From Nocardioides piscis (GTDB lineage: Bacteria; Actinomycetota; Actinomycetes; Propionibacteriales; Nocardioidaceae): DNA of 64,000 nt. Made by a program: the position numbers and the translations under genes. Location of the stretch: the NCBI RefSeq assembly GCF_011300215.1, contig NZ_CP049866.1, positions 1-64,000 of the forward strand. The letters are read 5' to 3'. This document shows positions 63,639-64,000 of this stretch, piece by piece. Position 1 is the stretch's first letter, and the number at the start of each line of letters is the position of its first letter. The notes under the pieces were generated by a model. The model was not told where the DNA came from and did no database searches. It saw nothing but the letters and a program-made list of their open reading frames with translations.

Positions 63639-64000
63639 GGCGCGCCGCGACCAGCTCGCGGATGTGGCCGGTCAGCCTGCGCCGGCGAGCGACGACGTCC
63701 GCACCCCGCTCGTTGGAGAGGTCCTGGTCGAAGGGCAGCGCAAGGTTGTTGGAGATGACGTGGAGATAGCCGAACTCGATGTCCGCGTCGGCAGCGGCCC
63801 GGCCCATCCAGCCGATCTCGGGATCGACGAACGAGGCCTCGCGTGGTTGATCGGCCAGCCAGTCGACATCCTCGAGGAGGATCGACGGCGAGGAGACGTG
63901 CAACCCTTCGATGACGCCGTCGACGTCGCCCAGGGTGCCGCCGAAGAAGTCCCTCCACTCGACGAGCTCGGCTCCCAGGAGGCTCCGACTGCCCGTGGCG
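63601..64000 (-). CDS. Hypothetical protein, 5' end beyond the window
   Basis: A reading frame enters from the right edge (SRSLLGAELVEWRDFFGGTL, then GDVDGVIEGLHVSSPSILLE) and ends SAASPALG*. At least 132 residues; there is no start inside the window. Acidic and hydrophobic patches alternate; no family is recognised. It overlaps the 3' end of the sigma-factor gene by 38 bases in convergent orientation. Confidence 0.6.
   Translation of the reverse strand, partial: ATGSRSLLGAELVEWRDFFGGTLGDVDGVIEGLHVSSPSILLEDVDWLADQPREASFVDPEIGWMGRAAADADIEFGYLHVISNNLALPFDQDLSNERGADVVARRRRLTGHIRELVAARLSGGSAASPALG

Overview
This is a 64-kb piece of a high-GC actinobacterial chromosome. The marker set (Mec-CysO-CysM sulfur relay, ClpS-DUF2017 pair, DUF3039, DUF3152, DUF2017, F420-type LLM oxidoreductase, WhiB-free RTX and Tad loci) and the tmRNA tag ADNNRNDFALAA fit an actinomycete of the Nocardioides type; the genus is an inference.

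Layout. 1-2.8 kb: ABC ATPase (cut by the edge) divergent from a two-component pair. 2.8-10.3 kb: a minus-strand housekeeping run clpS, DUF2017, NUDIX, DUF429, mec, cysO, cysM, DUF3152, (plus-strand phosphodiesterase), murI and an Rv1339-like metallo-hydrolase. It resembles the mycobacterial clpS-mec-cysO-cysM-murI block with extra genes inserted. 10.3-24.8 kb: a divergent lysG/lysE pair, MpaB-like oxygenase, hppD with a divergent Lrp regulator, IclR, a secreted RTX protein, DUF3039 plus helicase, YqgE, a TetR with three TACCG-NN-GGTA sites, DUF3048, and an NlpC/P60 hydrolase behind a probable c-di-AMP riboswitch. 24.8-39.6 kb: fabG, HIT, multicopper oxidase, then trans-translation and division genes (ssrA, smpB, M23 peptidase, ftsX, ftsE, prfB). 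39.7-43.9 and 59.3-59.7 kb: a Tad/Flp pilus operon. 60.2-64 kb: stress-type CsbD proteins and an ECF41 sigma factor with its oxidoreductase partner.

The central discovery is a 15.3-kb integrated element (43929-59275) inside the pilus ATPase gene cpaF. An 8-bp repeat GACGAACG flanks it; deleting the element restores an in-frame CpaF of 417 residues. It carries a serine integrase, an AlpA/Xis-like 56-residue HTH protein, a D5/P4-type primase-helicase followed by origin-like repeats, HNH endonuclease, small and large terminase, a single 933-residue portal-protease-major capsid polyprotein and one head-tail connector. No tail, tape-measure, holin or endolysin gene is present. A Vsr/cytosine methyltransferase/MvaI-BcnI-type restriction module and an immunity-repressor-like gene follow. 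This is the architecture of a capsid-forming phage satellite (cf-PICI-like) that makes and fills its own heads and would need a helper phage for tails and lysis; the restriction module looks like its defence cargo.

A second pattern concerns data quality. At least eight chromosomal genes outside the element (histidine kinase, response regulator, phosphodiesterase, DUF2017, LysG twice, Lrp, DUF3048, multicopper oxidase) are each broken by the apparent loss of one base, nearly always in a G or C run. A systematic sequencing error is the most economical explanation, so these genes are annotated as single loci rather than as pairs of fragments.
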